Shown here piece by piece: positions 1-10,108 of a DNA stretch of 64,000 nt. Source of the stretch: Pseudoscleropodium purum (lineage: Eukaryota > Streptophyta > Bryopsida > Hypnales > Brachytheciaceae). The position numbers and the translations under genes were made by a program. How positions within the stretch are numbered: position 1 is the stretch's first letter; every line of letters starts with the position of its first letter. The notes beneath the pieces are model-generated. The model searched no databases. It was given only the letters and a program-made list of their open reading frames with translations, and was not told where the DNA came from. The stretch lies in contig OZ017801.1 in NCBI GenBank assembly GCA_963969395.1, positions 14,389,611 through 14,453,610 of the forward strand. The letters are read 5' to 3'.

Positions 1-1
1 T

Positions 2-2542
2 GAATATGGAGCACTTGGTGAGGTGGTTGCAGTGGTGGCTACGAGATCACAAGCCAATTCTTTGCCAGTTGCACCCATGGTAGAAGGAAACTCAACTACT
101 CCAGGTGGGCCTCATGTGTGTCACCAAGGGCCTCCTGATAGTATTGGGCAATCAAGATTGCCAATGACATTTGGCTTGGCAGATGTGGTGACTAGTCCAT
201 CACTTGGAGCTAGCCCTGATGGAAGAAATTTCCCCGTAGAAAAAGACATGATGGTGAAGAGTTTGGTTGTTAAACTCTTGGAAGTCCCATTGTTTTCAGG
301 GGTTCAGTTGCAGAGCGACAACTTTGATGCAGCTGCCGTACATCATATGGCAGGGAAAATAATGCAAGGAACGGTCCAGATGCCTGCCAATGTGGCCATG
401 AGGGAGATGGAAGAGTCTTCTTTGGCTGAGGGTGATGTGTGCACAAGGAAGGATGCTGCTAAAGAAGCAGCGAATGCCTTGCGATGTTGGAAGGGGTGGC
501 TAAAAGAACCTCCTTCGCAAGCAGAGTTTGATAGCCACTTGAATTCAAGTGGAGAAGCTGTTGAAGTTGCCACAAGCTATTTGGCAACGGTACCAGCTCG
601 TGCAACTCGTGAACGCTTGCAAGTCAAGCCTGGAGTGGTGCGTTTGGCCAATTCTAGCCATGTCTTTTCTGTGGCTCGAGGTGAAGCACCTCAAGTGTTT
701 CCACAAAAAGTATTGCTTGATATGGGAGCCCAACCAGTCATACTAGGCAAGTTGCTAGCTCAGAGTTTGGGGCTTCTTGCTAGTGACTTGGAGCCATGTC
801 CTTTCACCATAGCAACATCGCTAGGGGGCACAGAGCAGCCTACGGGGATGACAAAAGAGCCCCTACGACTTCGGTTCAAGGTGGGCACTGATGCGTACAC
901 TCACATCTCTGTGAGGTGTGTTGTAACAAGTGCTACGAGCTATGACATTTTTTTGGGGCAGCAAGTTTTGTACCCCATTGGTTTTGGTTATGATTCTTAG
1001 ATTGAGGAGGCATGGTTTCGATCAGGGTGGTTACAAGGAGATGGATGGAAGGAGGTGATTCCCGTCATCTTTGGAGCTTTTGCTGGCGTGGTTGAGGGAT
1101 TGGTGGCAGTGTATGGGTGTGTTGCAGAGTGGTTGGCAACCGGAGATTTTCTACTGGAGGGCAACATGTCTACTATAGACTCGCCTCTAGAGTTAGATAC
1201 GCCAACACAAGGCAAAATCAACTCATTTGTAAGACATCCCAAGGATCCCATACCACCATGGATTTCACCAAAAGCTTTGGCTGAGAAATGCCATGAATTA
1301 GTGGAGAAAGTAAACCAGCAGCTATGGCAACCACAACACACACTACCACCTCTACAACAACTGGTAGATCTTTCTGATGATTCTAAGGACATAGTTCTTG
1401 TGGAACTATTTGCTGGACTTGGTACTGGTTTGGCTGCAGTTTTGGAGGCATGATTGTCTATACAAAGTTATACTTATGTGGACAACAACATAGTGGTGAG
1501 CAGAGCTGCAAAACATCATTTAGACCAGTTAAGAATGAAATATCCAAAGCAACTACCTGCAAGCACTATTCAAGGTTGTATGTCTCAAGTTCCTTCAGAC
1601 ATTGCCTTGATTGGAGAAGAAGATCTTTTGAGGTTGGGCCAAGTGGACCTTGTGATGGCTGGATGGCCTTGCCAAGGGCATTCCCGGGCTGGTTCTCGCC
1701 AAGGACTCCAAGACCCACGATCAAGTTTATTTTGGGAGCTCTTACGGTTGTTGCATTGGTGGCAATGTAGACAAACTACAAGTGTGGCTTATGTTCTTGA
1801 GAATGTGCCTCTATTGGGAGATGTTGGAGCTCAAGTTCATGAGGATGCACGATTGGTATGTCAGCACCTTGGTCAGCTAGTGGCAGTGGATGCTGCAGCC
1901 CTTGGTTCTTACGCCCATCGTTTACGGTGGAAGTGGACCAATTTGGCTCATATGCGAGGGATTTCTGTGGTAGTACATCGCATTAGTCGTCTCGAGGGCA
2001 GACATCTTGATGACATCTTGGAGGAGGGGCGATCGGCCCAAACAGTAGTGCAAGACGATCAACCACCGTTAGCTATAATCAACCGTGTAGGAATGCCTCG
2101 ATTGGCATTTCCTACTTTGATGAGTTATCCTCGGTCTTTTGCTTTTTGCAATGGCGGACCGGGCTTGGTATTTGACAATACTTCTATGAGATTGGAGGAG
2201 CCGAGTGCTACTGAGTGGGAACGTGCTATGGGTTTCCATATCGACACCACTTCTGGGCTTGGATTGACAGAGTCTCAGCGGCGTCATTGTCTTGGACAAG
2301 CCATGGACTTGACATCCATGGTTTGGTTTCTTGGGATATGCCTAGCAGCTCAACGGCACAAGAAACTTGGCCTTGAAAGCCATCTGGGGGCAGATGTTTC
2401 AGGCCAGGGGGCAAAGGGTGTTGTGCCTCTAACAGTGGAGAAGATGGCTACTCTAAATGCCAAAGCATGGCATGATAGTGAGCAGGCTTGCAGTCAAATA
2501 CTTGAAAAAAAAAAGACCAAGACGCTGTGGAGTGGCTTGTAG
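2..2542 (+). pseudogene. N-terminal polyprotein segment: linker, retropepsin, cytosine methyltransferase
   Basis: One reading frame is open from the window edge to 2542 except for TAG at 998-1000 and TGA at 1451-1453. The frame is already open upstream of the first GTG at 23, so the real start is outside the window. Residues before the protease resemble no family I recognise. The protease active site reads LLDMGAQ (D codon at 719-721) where DTGA or DSGA is usual, so the second position is substituted. A C5 methyltransferase follows in the same frame. Downstream translation passes through a run of ten A (2505-2514), after which the pol frame continues in another phase; one indel in that run explains the break. 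It could also be a programmed shift or an assembly error. The protein would act in the virus-like particle and, for the methyltransferase, on DNA. Confidence 0.8.
1388..2335 (+). other. C5 cytosine DNA methyltransferase domain inside the gypsy polyprotein
   Basis: Seen: motif I ELFAGLGTGLAA (about 1400-1436) for S-adenosylmethionine binding; motif IV VMAGWPCQGHSRAG with the catalytic Cys codon at 1670-1672; motif VI YVLENVP (Glu codon 1799-1801); motif VIII-like SYAHRLRWKWTNL (about 1907-1945); a variable target-recognition stretch; motif IX-like WERAMGF (about 2218-2238); and motif X-like HCLGQAMDLTSMVWFLG (about 2284-2334). All key catalytic residues are present. The order is canonical (I to X), unlike plant DRM enzymes, whose motifs are permuted, so the domain is closer in layout to DNMT3 or DNMT1-type enzymes. 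One TGA (1451-1453) directly follows motif I. The enzyme would transfer a methyl group to C5 of cytosine; which sites it prefers cannot be read. Retrotransposon-borne DNMTs are known from dinoflagellates and charophytes. Confidence 0.88.
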
Positions 2543-4584
2543 AAGATGAATTGCGAGGACAACATGTATTGGCAGCATTGGCTCAAGATTTGGAAATGGA
2601 AGATGCCAAAGAGAAGTTCAAGAGGATTTTTCTTACAAAAGAAAATCCATTTCTTGTCACATCACCTCACTTTGTAGTTGGTGCTAATGTTGGCATTAAT
2701 GGAGGTGATTCGGTTGGAATGATTGAGAGTGATGATGCATTTATTGTCCTGCAAAAGGGCAATGGTGTAAGCTCTTCCAACTAGCAACCAAAGGTGGTGT
2801 CAGCACCATTAAAGGGGTCCCTGAAGGAGGAAGTAATCTTGCCAATTTACAAAGATTGGGAGATGGACATAGGCATGGGACTCACTGGTGCAGAGGCACG
2901 GAAGGTGCGAGCATTCATACGCTCGTACAGGGCTTGCTTTGCTTTTAAACTCACTGATTTGGAGGGTTATAAAGGCAAGTCTGTGAGAATTCAACTGGAA
3001 GATGATCATCCAGTGTTTAAACGCCCGTATAGGCTTAGCCTTTCAGAAAGAGACGGGGTGAAATTGAGGTGCAAAGAACTTTTGGACGCCGGATTGATAG
3101 AACTTTCAGATGGAGAGTATGCATGTGCTACAGTGATGCCAGCAAAAAAAGATGTTCTTGGAAATTGGACGGAGAAGAGGATGTGTGGAGATTACCGTCC
3201 TGTTAACAAGAAAACAAAATCCGATCACTATCCCATGCCAACACCTGAGGAGTTATTTGATGCAGTTGGAAGGGCAAAAGTCTTTAGCACTTTGGACTTG
3301 AGGTCTGGATACCATCAATTGCCATTGAGACTTGAAGATAGGGTGAAGACGGCATTTTGGGGAGTAGATGAGGATGGAAGAGATATGCTTTTCCATTGGA
3401 AGTTCTTACCTTTTGGCTTGAAGAATGCCCTAGCAGAGTTCCAACGTGTTATGGATCAAGTCTTGAAGGGGTTGCCATTTGCTCGGTGTTACATAGATGA
3501 TGTGATTATCTTTAGTGATACACCGAAGGAGCATGTACAACACTTGCAGCAAGTTTTTGAGAGGCTGCAAGCTTGGGGTCTTTGCTTACATCTTGGGAAG
3601 TGTAAATTCTTCCATGATCAGTTGCCTTACTTGGGACATATGATTACACCAGGAGGCTTGGGAGTACAAGAGGCGAAGGTGGAAGCCTTGAAGAGGATCC
3701 CAATTCCTAGAGATGTATCAAGGTTGAGAGCCTTTATGGGACTAGCAAACTATTATCGACGATTTGTTCGTGGGTTCAGTCTCTTGGCAAAACCTTTGAC
3801 TCGATTGACTCGGGTTGATCAAGAGTGGATGTGGGGACTTGATCAAGAGAAGGCATTTGAGGCTTTGAAAGGAGCACTTGGTTCAATACCAATGTTGAGG
3901 CGGCCTGATGCTCGACAACCTTTTCAACTCCACACAGATTGGAGTATGTTGGGGATTGGAGCTGTATTGACGCAGAAGGATGATGATGGAAAAGAATATG
4001 TTATTGCGTATGCTTCACGAAGCAACAATGATGCGGAGGCCAAATATTCATCTTATGAGGGGGAGTGCCTAGCTGTGGTGTGGGCAGTTGCACATTTCCG
4101 TCCATACCTCTATGGCCAGAGCTTTACACTTGTGACTGATCATCAACCTCTAAAATGGTTGATGGAGTCTGATAAACTCACAGGGCAGCTTGCTAGGTGG
4201 GCCTTATTGTTGCAAGAGTATGATTTTGAAGTAGTTCACAAGGCGGGGTTGCAAAACTTGGATGCTGATGGCTTGAGCCGCAATCCAAGTCCCTTGGAGG
4301 AAGATTTGACTGGTGCTCGGTGGCATGGCTCATGTGATCAAGAGGCAGTGCCAGGGTGGCATGCTTTATCTTATTTGGCTTGGATGGAGGGAAGATCCAA
4401 CCAAGATTTAGGAAAGACTCGATTGAATGTTGTTGATGAGGACTTCGATGAAAGAGGACCTCAAGTTACCACTGATGTGTGGAAAGACCAAGGGGTTCTA
4501 CATCGTCTTCAACATGGGGAGTTTTTGCCTAATACTATATCTCAAGAAAGGGACCGGATAGTCCATCGTTTGGCTAGGTTTCAT
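2515..4584 (+). pseudogene. pol: Reverse transcriptase-RNase H segment of the gypsy pol
   Basis: The frame is open apart from TAG at 2782-2784. Reverse transcriptase motifs visible: KRMCGDYRPVNKKT, STLDLRSGYHQLPL, FLPFGLKNALAEFQRVMD and the catalytic YIDD box (3490-3501), followed by the thumb LGHMITPGG and FMGLANYYRRFV. RNase H follows: TDWSMLGIGAVL (first Asp), SYEGECLAVVWA (Glu), LVTDHQPLKWL (Asp) and NLDADGLSR (last Asp). This is a full Ty3/gypsy RT-RH unit of normal length. Near 4585 the frame shifts by one base into the integrase frame; translation in the old frame would stop at 4665. The enzyme copies element RNA into DNA in the cytoplasmic particle. The motifs are intact, so only the frame breaks show decay. 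Confidence 0.9.
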
Positions 4585-5915
4585 TGGAGGATGGCCTTAT
4601 ATTTCGTCGATGGCCGGATGGAACAAGTAGGGTTGTTCCTAGGTCTAACCAACGTCTTCAACTGATACGTCAGGTTCATGAAGAGTTGGGTCATTTTGGA
4701 GTGCTTCGTACGTATTCCATGTTACGTGGTTTGTATTGGTGGATGGGCATGCGACAAGAGGTAGCAACCTATGTAGGGAGGTGTGAAGTTTGCGATCGAG
4801 TTAGATCAAGCTTCAACACTCTAACTCCCCAATTACAACCTTTGCCAATCATGGGTTTGGGCTATAGGTGGAGTCTTGATTTTGCCGGGCCATTGATGAC
4901 TACATCACGAGGTGCTAAGTATGTACTTGTGATGGTAGAGCATTTCAGCAAGTGGATTGAGTTGGTGGCACTACCACAAAATTCCACGGAGTTAGCAACA
5001 GCGGCCTTCCTTGACCGTGTGTTGGCTAGATTTGGAGCTCCAGCTGAGGTGTTAACTGACTAAAGAAGAGAGTTTCTTGGGGCATTTGAAGAGCTTTTCA
5101 CTAAAGCTCTAATTGATCACCGTACAACATCAAGAAACCACCCAAAGGCTGATGGATTAGCAGAGAGGGTGGTTCAGACGGTGAAGCGCGGTTTGCGCAA
5201 GTACGGGTTGTTGGCAGGCAATCACCGAGATTGGGATTTGAAGTTGCCATGGATAGCAATGGGTTATCGTTTCAGTCGACAGGCATCTCTTGCATCTTAT
5301 AGCCCTTATCAGCTATTGTATGGCAGAGAGCCAATGTTATCGTCGGCTTTGAGGGAGAAATTAGATCCAGTTGTAGACTTGGATGACCCAAGAATTTGGG
5401 CACAAGTACTACATGATCGAGCTGAGTATTTTCAAAGGGCCATGCCAATGGCTATGGAAAATTTGGCAATAGTGCAACACAGAGATACTCTCAGATATGC
5501 GCGCATTAGAAGTGGGACTTATAGGCCTCAACTTCGACGGTTCAAGGTTGGAGATTACGTGTATTTACAACGTGAGGCACCAACAACCTTGGATGTACGG
5601 GCCGGATGGACCATTTTGAGGGTCAAGGCAATTTTGCCTAGTGGAGTTCTTCTTTTGGAGGGGAAGGATGGACAAGAGTGTAGAGACAACACAAAAAACT
5701 GCGCTCCTTGTCATTTGCCAATTGAAGGGACTGTGGATCCAGAGTTGGCAGTGGTTCCACTTGGATTTAAATGTTTTGTATGTGGTGAGAGCAAGGGTGC
5801 TGCAACCATGTTGTTGTGTGATTCATGTCAACGAGGTTGGCACATGGCATGTCTTCGACCACCATTGATTGCTCTTCTTGTTAGACGTTGGACTTGTCCT
5901 CGTTGTAGAAAGTGA
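4584..5915 (+). pseudogene. Integrase with C-terminal PHD finger, gypsy pol 3' part
   Basis: An H2C2 zinc motif (HEELGH ... CEVC, about 4677-4793) is followed by the catalytic core: Asp in WSLDFAGPL (codon 4878-4880), Asp in EVLTD (5058-5060) and Glu in ADGLAERVVQ (5163-5165), with 34 residues between the last two. A TAA stop at 5061-5063 directly after the second Asp breaks the frame; the rest (5064-5915) is open in the same phase. A C-terminal strand-rich segment (RRFKVGDYVYL, about 5537-5570) matches the usual integrase C-terminal fold. Where chromoviruses place a chromodomain, this protein has a PHD finger. Integrase joins cDNA to host DNA in the nucleus, and the extra reader domain probably guides site choice, which is inference. 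Confidence 0.88.
5772..5912 (+). other. PHD zinc finger fused to the integrase C terminus
   Basis: The last 47 codons show a complete C4-H-C3 pattern: CFVC, then 11 residues, CDSC, QRGW, H, MA, C, a 14-residue loop, and CPRC just before the stop. The segment CDSCQRGWHMACLRPPL and the Trp two residues before the final CxxC pair follow the PHD consensus closely, which separates it from RING or FYVE fingers. PHD fingers read histone H3 tails. It lies in the same frame as the integrase core with no stop in between. Confidence 0.85.
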
Positions 5916-6381
5916 TTAGCTAGTACTACTTTTTCAAGTGGTTGCTGATTACTTTTCTCATTGACGGAAGATGTACTCATTTTGTAACATTTAATGTTGG
6001 AATATGAGCGGTGGTTCTTGATATTGAAACTTGGATGGAGATTTCGTGGAGTCCAGCTACAATATTGGAAGCGATTGAGGATGGGGCTCAATTGTGCCCA
6101 GCTTACCCCTTCACTTATGATTGATTCAAGCTCAGCAATGGATGGGGGCCTTTCGTCTATCTTCTTCAACATATTGATTACATAGTGAGTGTAGGGAAGT
6201 TTATTTCATTGGACTTCTGTTGCTAGCTAAGTTGCGAGGGCGCTTTACTCAGCTAGGGGGGCAATTGAATGGTTGTTCATTCATGCCTTATTGTAGCGTG
6301 GATTTGCATGTGGGCATGTGTGTATGTAGTAGTACATGTAGTTTACGACACTTATTGTTAGCGATACAGAGTGATACGACA
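5916..6381 (+). repeat. 3' untranslated stretch, polypurine tract and tentative short 3' LTR
   Basis: About 350 bases after the stop contain no gene. A purine run AGGGGGG (about 6255-6261) is a plausible polypurine tract, and a TG (6266) shortly after it could start an LTR ending at CA (6380-6381), about 116 bp. Beyond 6387 the sequence matches the ~930-bp inverted-repeat family. The 5' LTR is not in the window, so the boundaries cannot be confirmed by comparison. Confidence 0.35.
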
Positions 6382-6386
6382 AATTG

Positions 6387-7112
6387 GGCAGTTTGGGCAG
6401 ATTAGAAAAAATCACTTTTTTCAAAAACAAAAATTTGAAATTGGTTTTCTAGATTTCTGTATATATGAATAGCTTTGAATCATTCCATTTGGATCAATGA
6501 GTCAAAAATTATGAGTCTTTTTTGTCTATGGGCAATTATGGATTCTATACTCTAAAATAAACTTTGAAATCATTTATTTTATCCAATTTTCAATATTTAT
6601 GGAAAAAAATAAAATCCTAGGATGTAGATTGCTTACTAAAACATTTCAACTATTGAAATTGACATTTTTCAATTCATAAAAAAATTCTTTACAATTTAGT
6701 ATTTTAAATCATTATCTACTACTATCTACTTACTATTTTTTTCCTATATGTTGTACAATTCCAAATGATCTAAAAATTTTCAAGCATGTGGCCAACTTGT
6801 CTAGGGGGAATAATACAAAGAAGAACCACCATTTTAGTCATTTTTTCATAGAAAAGTGAGCTTGTGAAGTGCACCTGCCTAGTTTTCTGCAAGGTTGAAA
6901 AAATGGTTTTGGTGTATTTGAATGCTTATATCTTACAATGTACGTTGTGGAATTCTCTGAAATTTTTATCACATGTTTTCAAGTCATCATAATACAAGAT
7001 CCTATGGTTATATGTGTCAAAAATTGTTTTCTTCCAAAAAATTTGTAGTTGTACTAGAAATGGCAGTTTTGGAGCATTTTTGGTAAATACATAGTCATGG
7101 AACTCTAGGGGT
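6387..7112 (+). repeat. Family 1 TTAA element, copy A (left part missing, interrupted by the gypsy element)
   Basis: From about 6387 the sequence follows the interior of the ~930-bp family (compare 18180-18886, 50590-51307), and it ends in CTAGGGG followed by TTAA (7113-7116). The left ~200 bp and left terminus are absent; the gypsy element stands in their place and the missing part may lie left of the window. No ORF. Confidence 0.7.
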
Positions 7113-7116
7113 TTAA

Positions 7117-8571
7117 CATATCAAACAAACAAAACAAACAATCTATATTAAGGGTATTGACTTTGAAATTTAATCATTTTTCACACTTTGAAATTCATTA
7201 GTTCAATTTTCTAATTAAAGAAACATAACTTCTACACTGCAGGTTCAAATGCCATGAAATTGGCGTAAATAGAAAGCCTTTACCACAAAGGAGTGCAAAG
7301 ATTTTGTTTTGTGACGTTTGGACATGCAATGCAAAAGTTATGAGTTTTCCAAAATAGAGGATAATTTAATAAAATCAATGTAGCATTACAATAAGACAAT
7401 TCAAAAGTAGAAAGAATGATGGAGACAAGTTATCAAAGAATTTGTACTCAGTAACATGAGTAGTGATTTCATGTGACAAAATCATCTTGATTGTAGCTAA
7501 ATTTTGAATAGTTCGTGCTACAATAACTTTTAAATGCAGATTAAACTTTATTAATGTAACTTTTATCTTCTTCTTTTTAATTTTAATTTATGTTGAATCT
7601 TTCATTTTTAAGGAATTATTTCCACCTATGGCATGAAATCATCTTTAAACACAAAAACACTTTAATCATCTGTATTTGCAATATATTGGTTTACAAATGG
7701 AGGAACTTTTTAATTTATGTGTGGACGGAAATATTCACTATTAGAATATTAGATAACCTAAATACATGTGAAATTTTAACCATATGATCATTATTTATGA
7801 TATGTAGAGGAAAAATCTCATGTATCTAATCATCTCTTAAATTTTGTATGTGGACAATTTATTAGTTGAATTGGTTTGTTTTTTCTATAGGAAAGAAAAT
7901 TTACAAGTGAAAAAAAAAAATTAGAAACACTTTATTGCCCAATATGAATTGAAGTTACATTGATTTATTATATTTAATATTTGCAAAGAAGTGGTAACAT
8001 ATGCACGCTATGTTTCATTACTATATTGTTTTCTGTAAACAAATGAATCTTTTATCTTTGTTTTTATTCTTATTGTATAAATCAAGTGTATATAGTTCAC
8101 TTTGTCATCCAATATAGAAGATGAAAGTCATTTTGAGATAGGTGCAAATTTGTTTATGCTAAATGATACTTTGTCAACATAGAGGACTTAATGCATGCAT
8201 ATCCATTATAAACCATCATGCAATTGGGTCTCCTATCCCGACCTTTGTAGCATTGCACATTCTTCTAGTAGTTTTTTGTTCCTATGAATTGAAAAATTGA
8301 GAGGATTGCCAAATATATATAATAATTCACTTATAGGTGCCTATGATTTTTTCCTAGGATCCTTGAACTTTAATGTCAAAGCCTCTTTGCTTCATATGAA
8401 TTAAGTCTCCTTTCACCATTGAAAAATTTGATTTCAAGCTTGCCTATAAATCATATACATTATTCATGGAATTATTTCATTTACAATGACATTTCATAAG
8501 CCCCTAACCTCCTTTTCTATAAATGTCATTGAAAAATAATTTCATTTCTAACTAAAACAAAATTTGTTACA
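7117..8571. other. AT-rich intergenic stretch, nothing recognised
   Basis: Very AT-rich DNA with frequent stops in all frames. No coding similarity, RNA gene or clear repeat unit was seen. Confidence 0.5.
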
Positions 8572-8885
8572 TTAGAAGATTTTTGGGGCCTTTGGATGCC
8601 TGCGAGTTATTATAGCCTACAAACGCAGTAAACAGGTTCTACGCACTAGTCTGACATGGCCGAGCCCCTACCACATCATTGACCAAATTTTTTTTTGCAT
8701 TTGGAGACTTATATATATATCTTTAAAAAATTAAATTAAAATTTTATTTTATTTTTTAAATTATGAAAAAAAAAATTCTGACAGCGGGCTGTTCCCCTCG
8801 CTGTGGGGAACAGCTGCTAGGGAACAGGCCCGAAATAGGCTTCTGGACAACCCCCCCCCCCCCCCCATCCCACAAACTCTTCTAA
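8572..8885. repeat. Probable MITE with TTAGAAGA ends and an internal hairpin
   Basis: Left end TTAGAAGA (8572-8579) is mirrored by TCTTCTAA (8878-8885). Subterminal GGGGCCTTTGGATGCC and GGCTTCTGGACAACCCC are also roughly complementary. Inside, GCTGTTCCCC (8788-8797) and GGGGAACAGC (8805-8814) form a perfect 10-bp stem with a 7-base loop. A poly-C run (about 8850-8866) follows. A related element, also preceded by ACATTAGAAGAT, lies at 49,895-50,160. Non-coding; superfamily uncertain. Confidence 0.4.
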
Positions 8886-9572
8886 TGCAATGCAACAAGA
8901 CCAAAAATATTTCATCAAATTGCATGGGTTCATTGAATAGATTCTTGAATGTCATTTGGATTTAGATTAATCTAAAAAATGAATGAAAATTTGTGTGAAT
9001 GAAAATGTGGCTCAAGTTGCATTTAATATAAGAGATAATCATTCTTTCATAGTTGGATAGATGTTGGAAGTATGCAACATATTGCCATGAAGACCATTCA
9101 ATATTGTCTTTGTAAGAACATCATATTTGCATGTGATCATTTTTCATATGCCAATAAAATTTTGGCAATCTAAACGAGGAATTCAATTGTTCAAATACAA
9201 TATTTCTTGTTTCTTACATCACTGAAACTTTTTATTACCCACATAGTTTCTCTATATTATAATGCACTTTACATTTTTCACAAATTTTGATCAATTTTTC
9301 TCAACACTTGAAGGACCATACATTCAAATTTCAAACAACAAATGAACACAAACATGTTCCAAACTCAAAAAAATTTGTTTTTTTCAACCATCTAAATGTT
9401 TGTGAATTCCTCCATCATTTCTTGTGTATTTGTACGATATAGATTTTGAAAAAAATTCTTAATAAATATCCTATAATCCAAAGAGCTAGAAGTATGACCT
9501 CTAAAAGGTCTTTCTTAGTTTAAAAAATGATCCATTATAAACAATTGGAATTGATAAGGAAAACAAAAAGTT
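8886..9572. other. AT-rich intergenic stretch, nothing recognised
   Basis: No gene, RNA or repeat boundary identified. Confidence 0.5.
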
Positions 9573-9576
9573 TTAA

Positions 9577-10104
9577 CCTTTGAAGTTTCAAGGCCATTTT
9601 TTGGTCAAAAACCATTCAAAATTGCTATTTATATTGCATTCATCCAAGAAATTAAAAAAAAAATACTTTTCATTAGATTCATGATGTTTTACTATACACA
9701 AATTGAAAGATATCAACATTCAAAGTAAAAGAAAAAGTTTTTTCAAGAAGATGCTTTGATTTGCCCACAAAATAAGATTCTCTATAATTTTCACATCACT
9801 AATCCAAATTCAATGAATCAAAGCCTTTCATGACACAAAATTTTAATCTATGGAAAAAAATAATGAAAATTTTTATTTCAATTTTTTACAAATTTTTTTT
9901 GTTGCCTACTCTCCCCTATTTTGAAGTTGCTTTGGCATAACTTTTATTTGTGGATACCAATTGGAATAAAAATTATATTCCTAGAAAGGTAATATATTTT
10001 TCTTTCTTATGAGAAGGTTTCAAAAAGTTTCACAAAAAACTGAGTTCATAGGAACCTACCTAAAATCCATTTTGTCTCTTGTAGGGACAATGGGACTTCA
10101 AGGG
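9577..10104 (+). repeat. Family 2 TTAA element, internally deleted copy
   Basis: Flanked by TTAA at 9573-9576 and 10105-10108, with ends CCTTTGAAG and CTTCAAGGG that are inverted repeats. It matches the 920-bp copy at 44,610-45,529 at both ends and in much of the interior (for example the stretch with CAAGGCCATTTTTT and the right part around ACAATGGGACTT) but lacks about 390 bp of the middle. No ORF. Confidence 0.65.
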
Positions 10105-10108
10105 TTAA

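Larger units (their letters stand above)
1..6381 (+). mobile_element. Decayed Ty3/gypsy LTR retrotransposon carrying a DNA methyltransferase and a PHD finger (5' end outside window)
   Basis: Domain order read from the sequence: uncharacterised N-terminal stretch, retropepsin (near 719), C5 DNA methyltransferase (1388-2335), reverse transcriptase (YIDD at 3490-3501), RNase H, integrase with H2C2 zinc motif and DDE triad, then a PHD finger (5772-5912). PR-RT-RH-IN order places it in Ty3/gypsy. The gag region and 5' LTR would lie left of the window. The coding frame is broken by four stops (998-1000, 1451-1453, 2782-2784, 5061-5063) and two frameshifts (A-run 2505-2514; near 4585), so this copy is dead. 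Downstream sequence is the inner part of a ~930-bp inverted-repeat element, suggesting that the retrotransposon inserted into it. The right boundary is tentative. Confidence 0.88.

Noticed and set aside
1450..1770. 106-codon plus-strand ORF overlapping the methyltransferase
   Set aside because: It lies in another phase over motif IV; the recognisable DNMT motifs are in the phase of 1454-2542.
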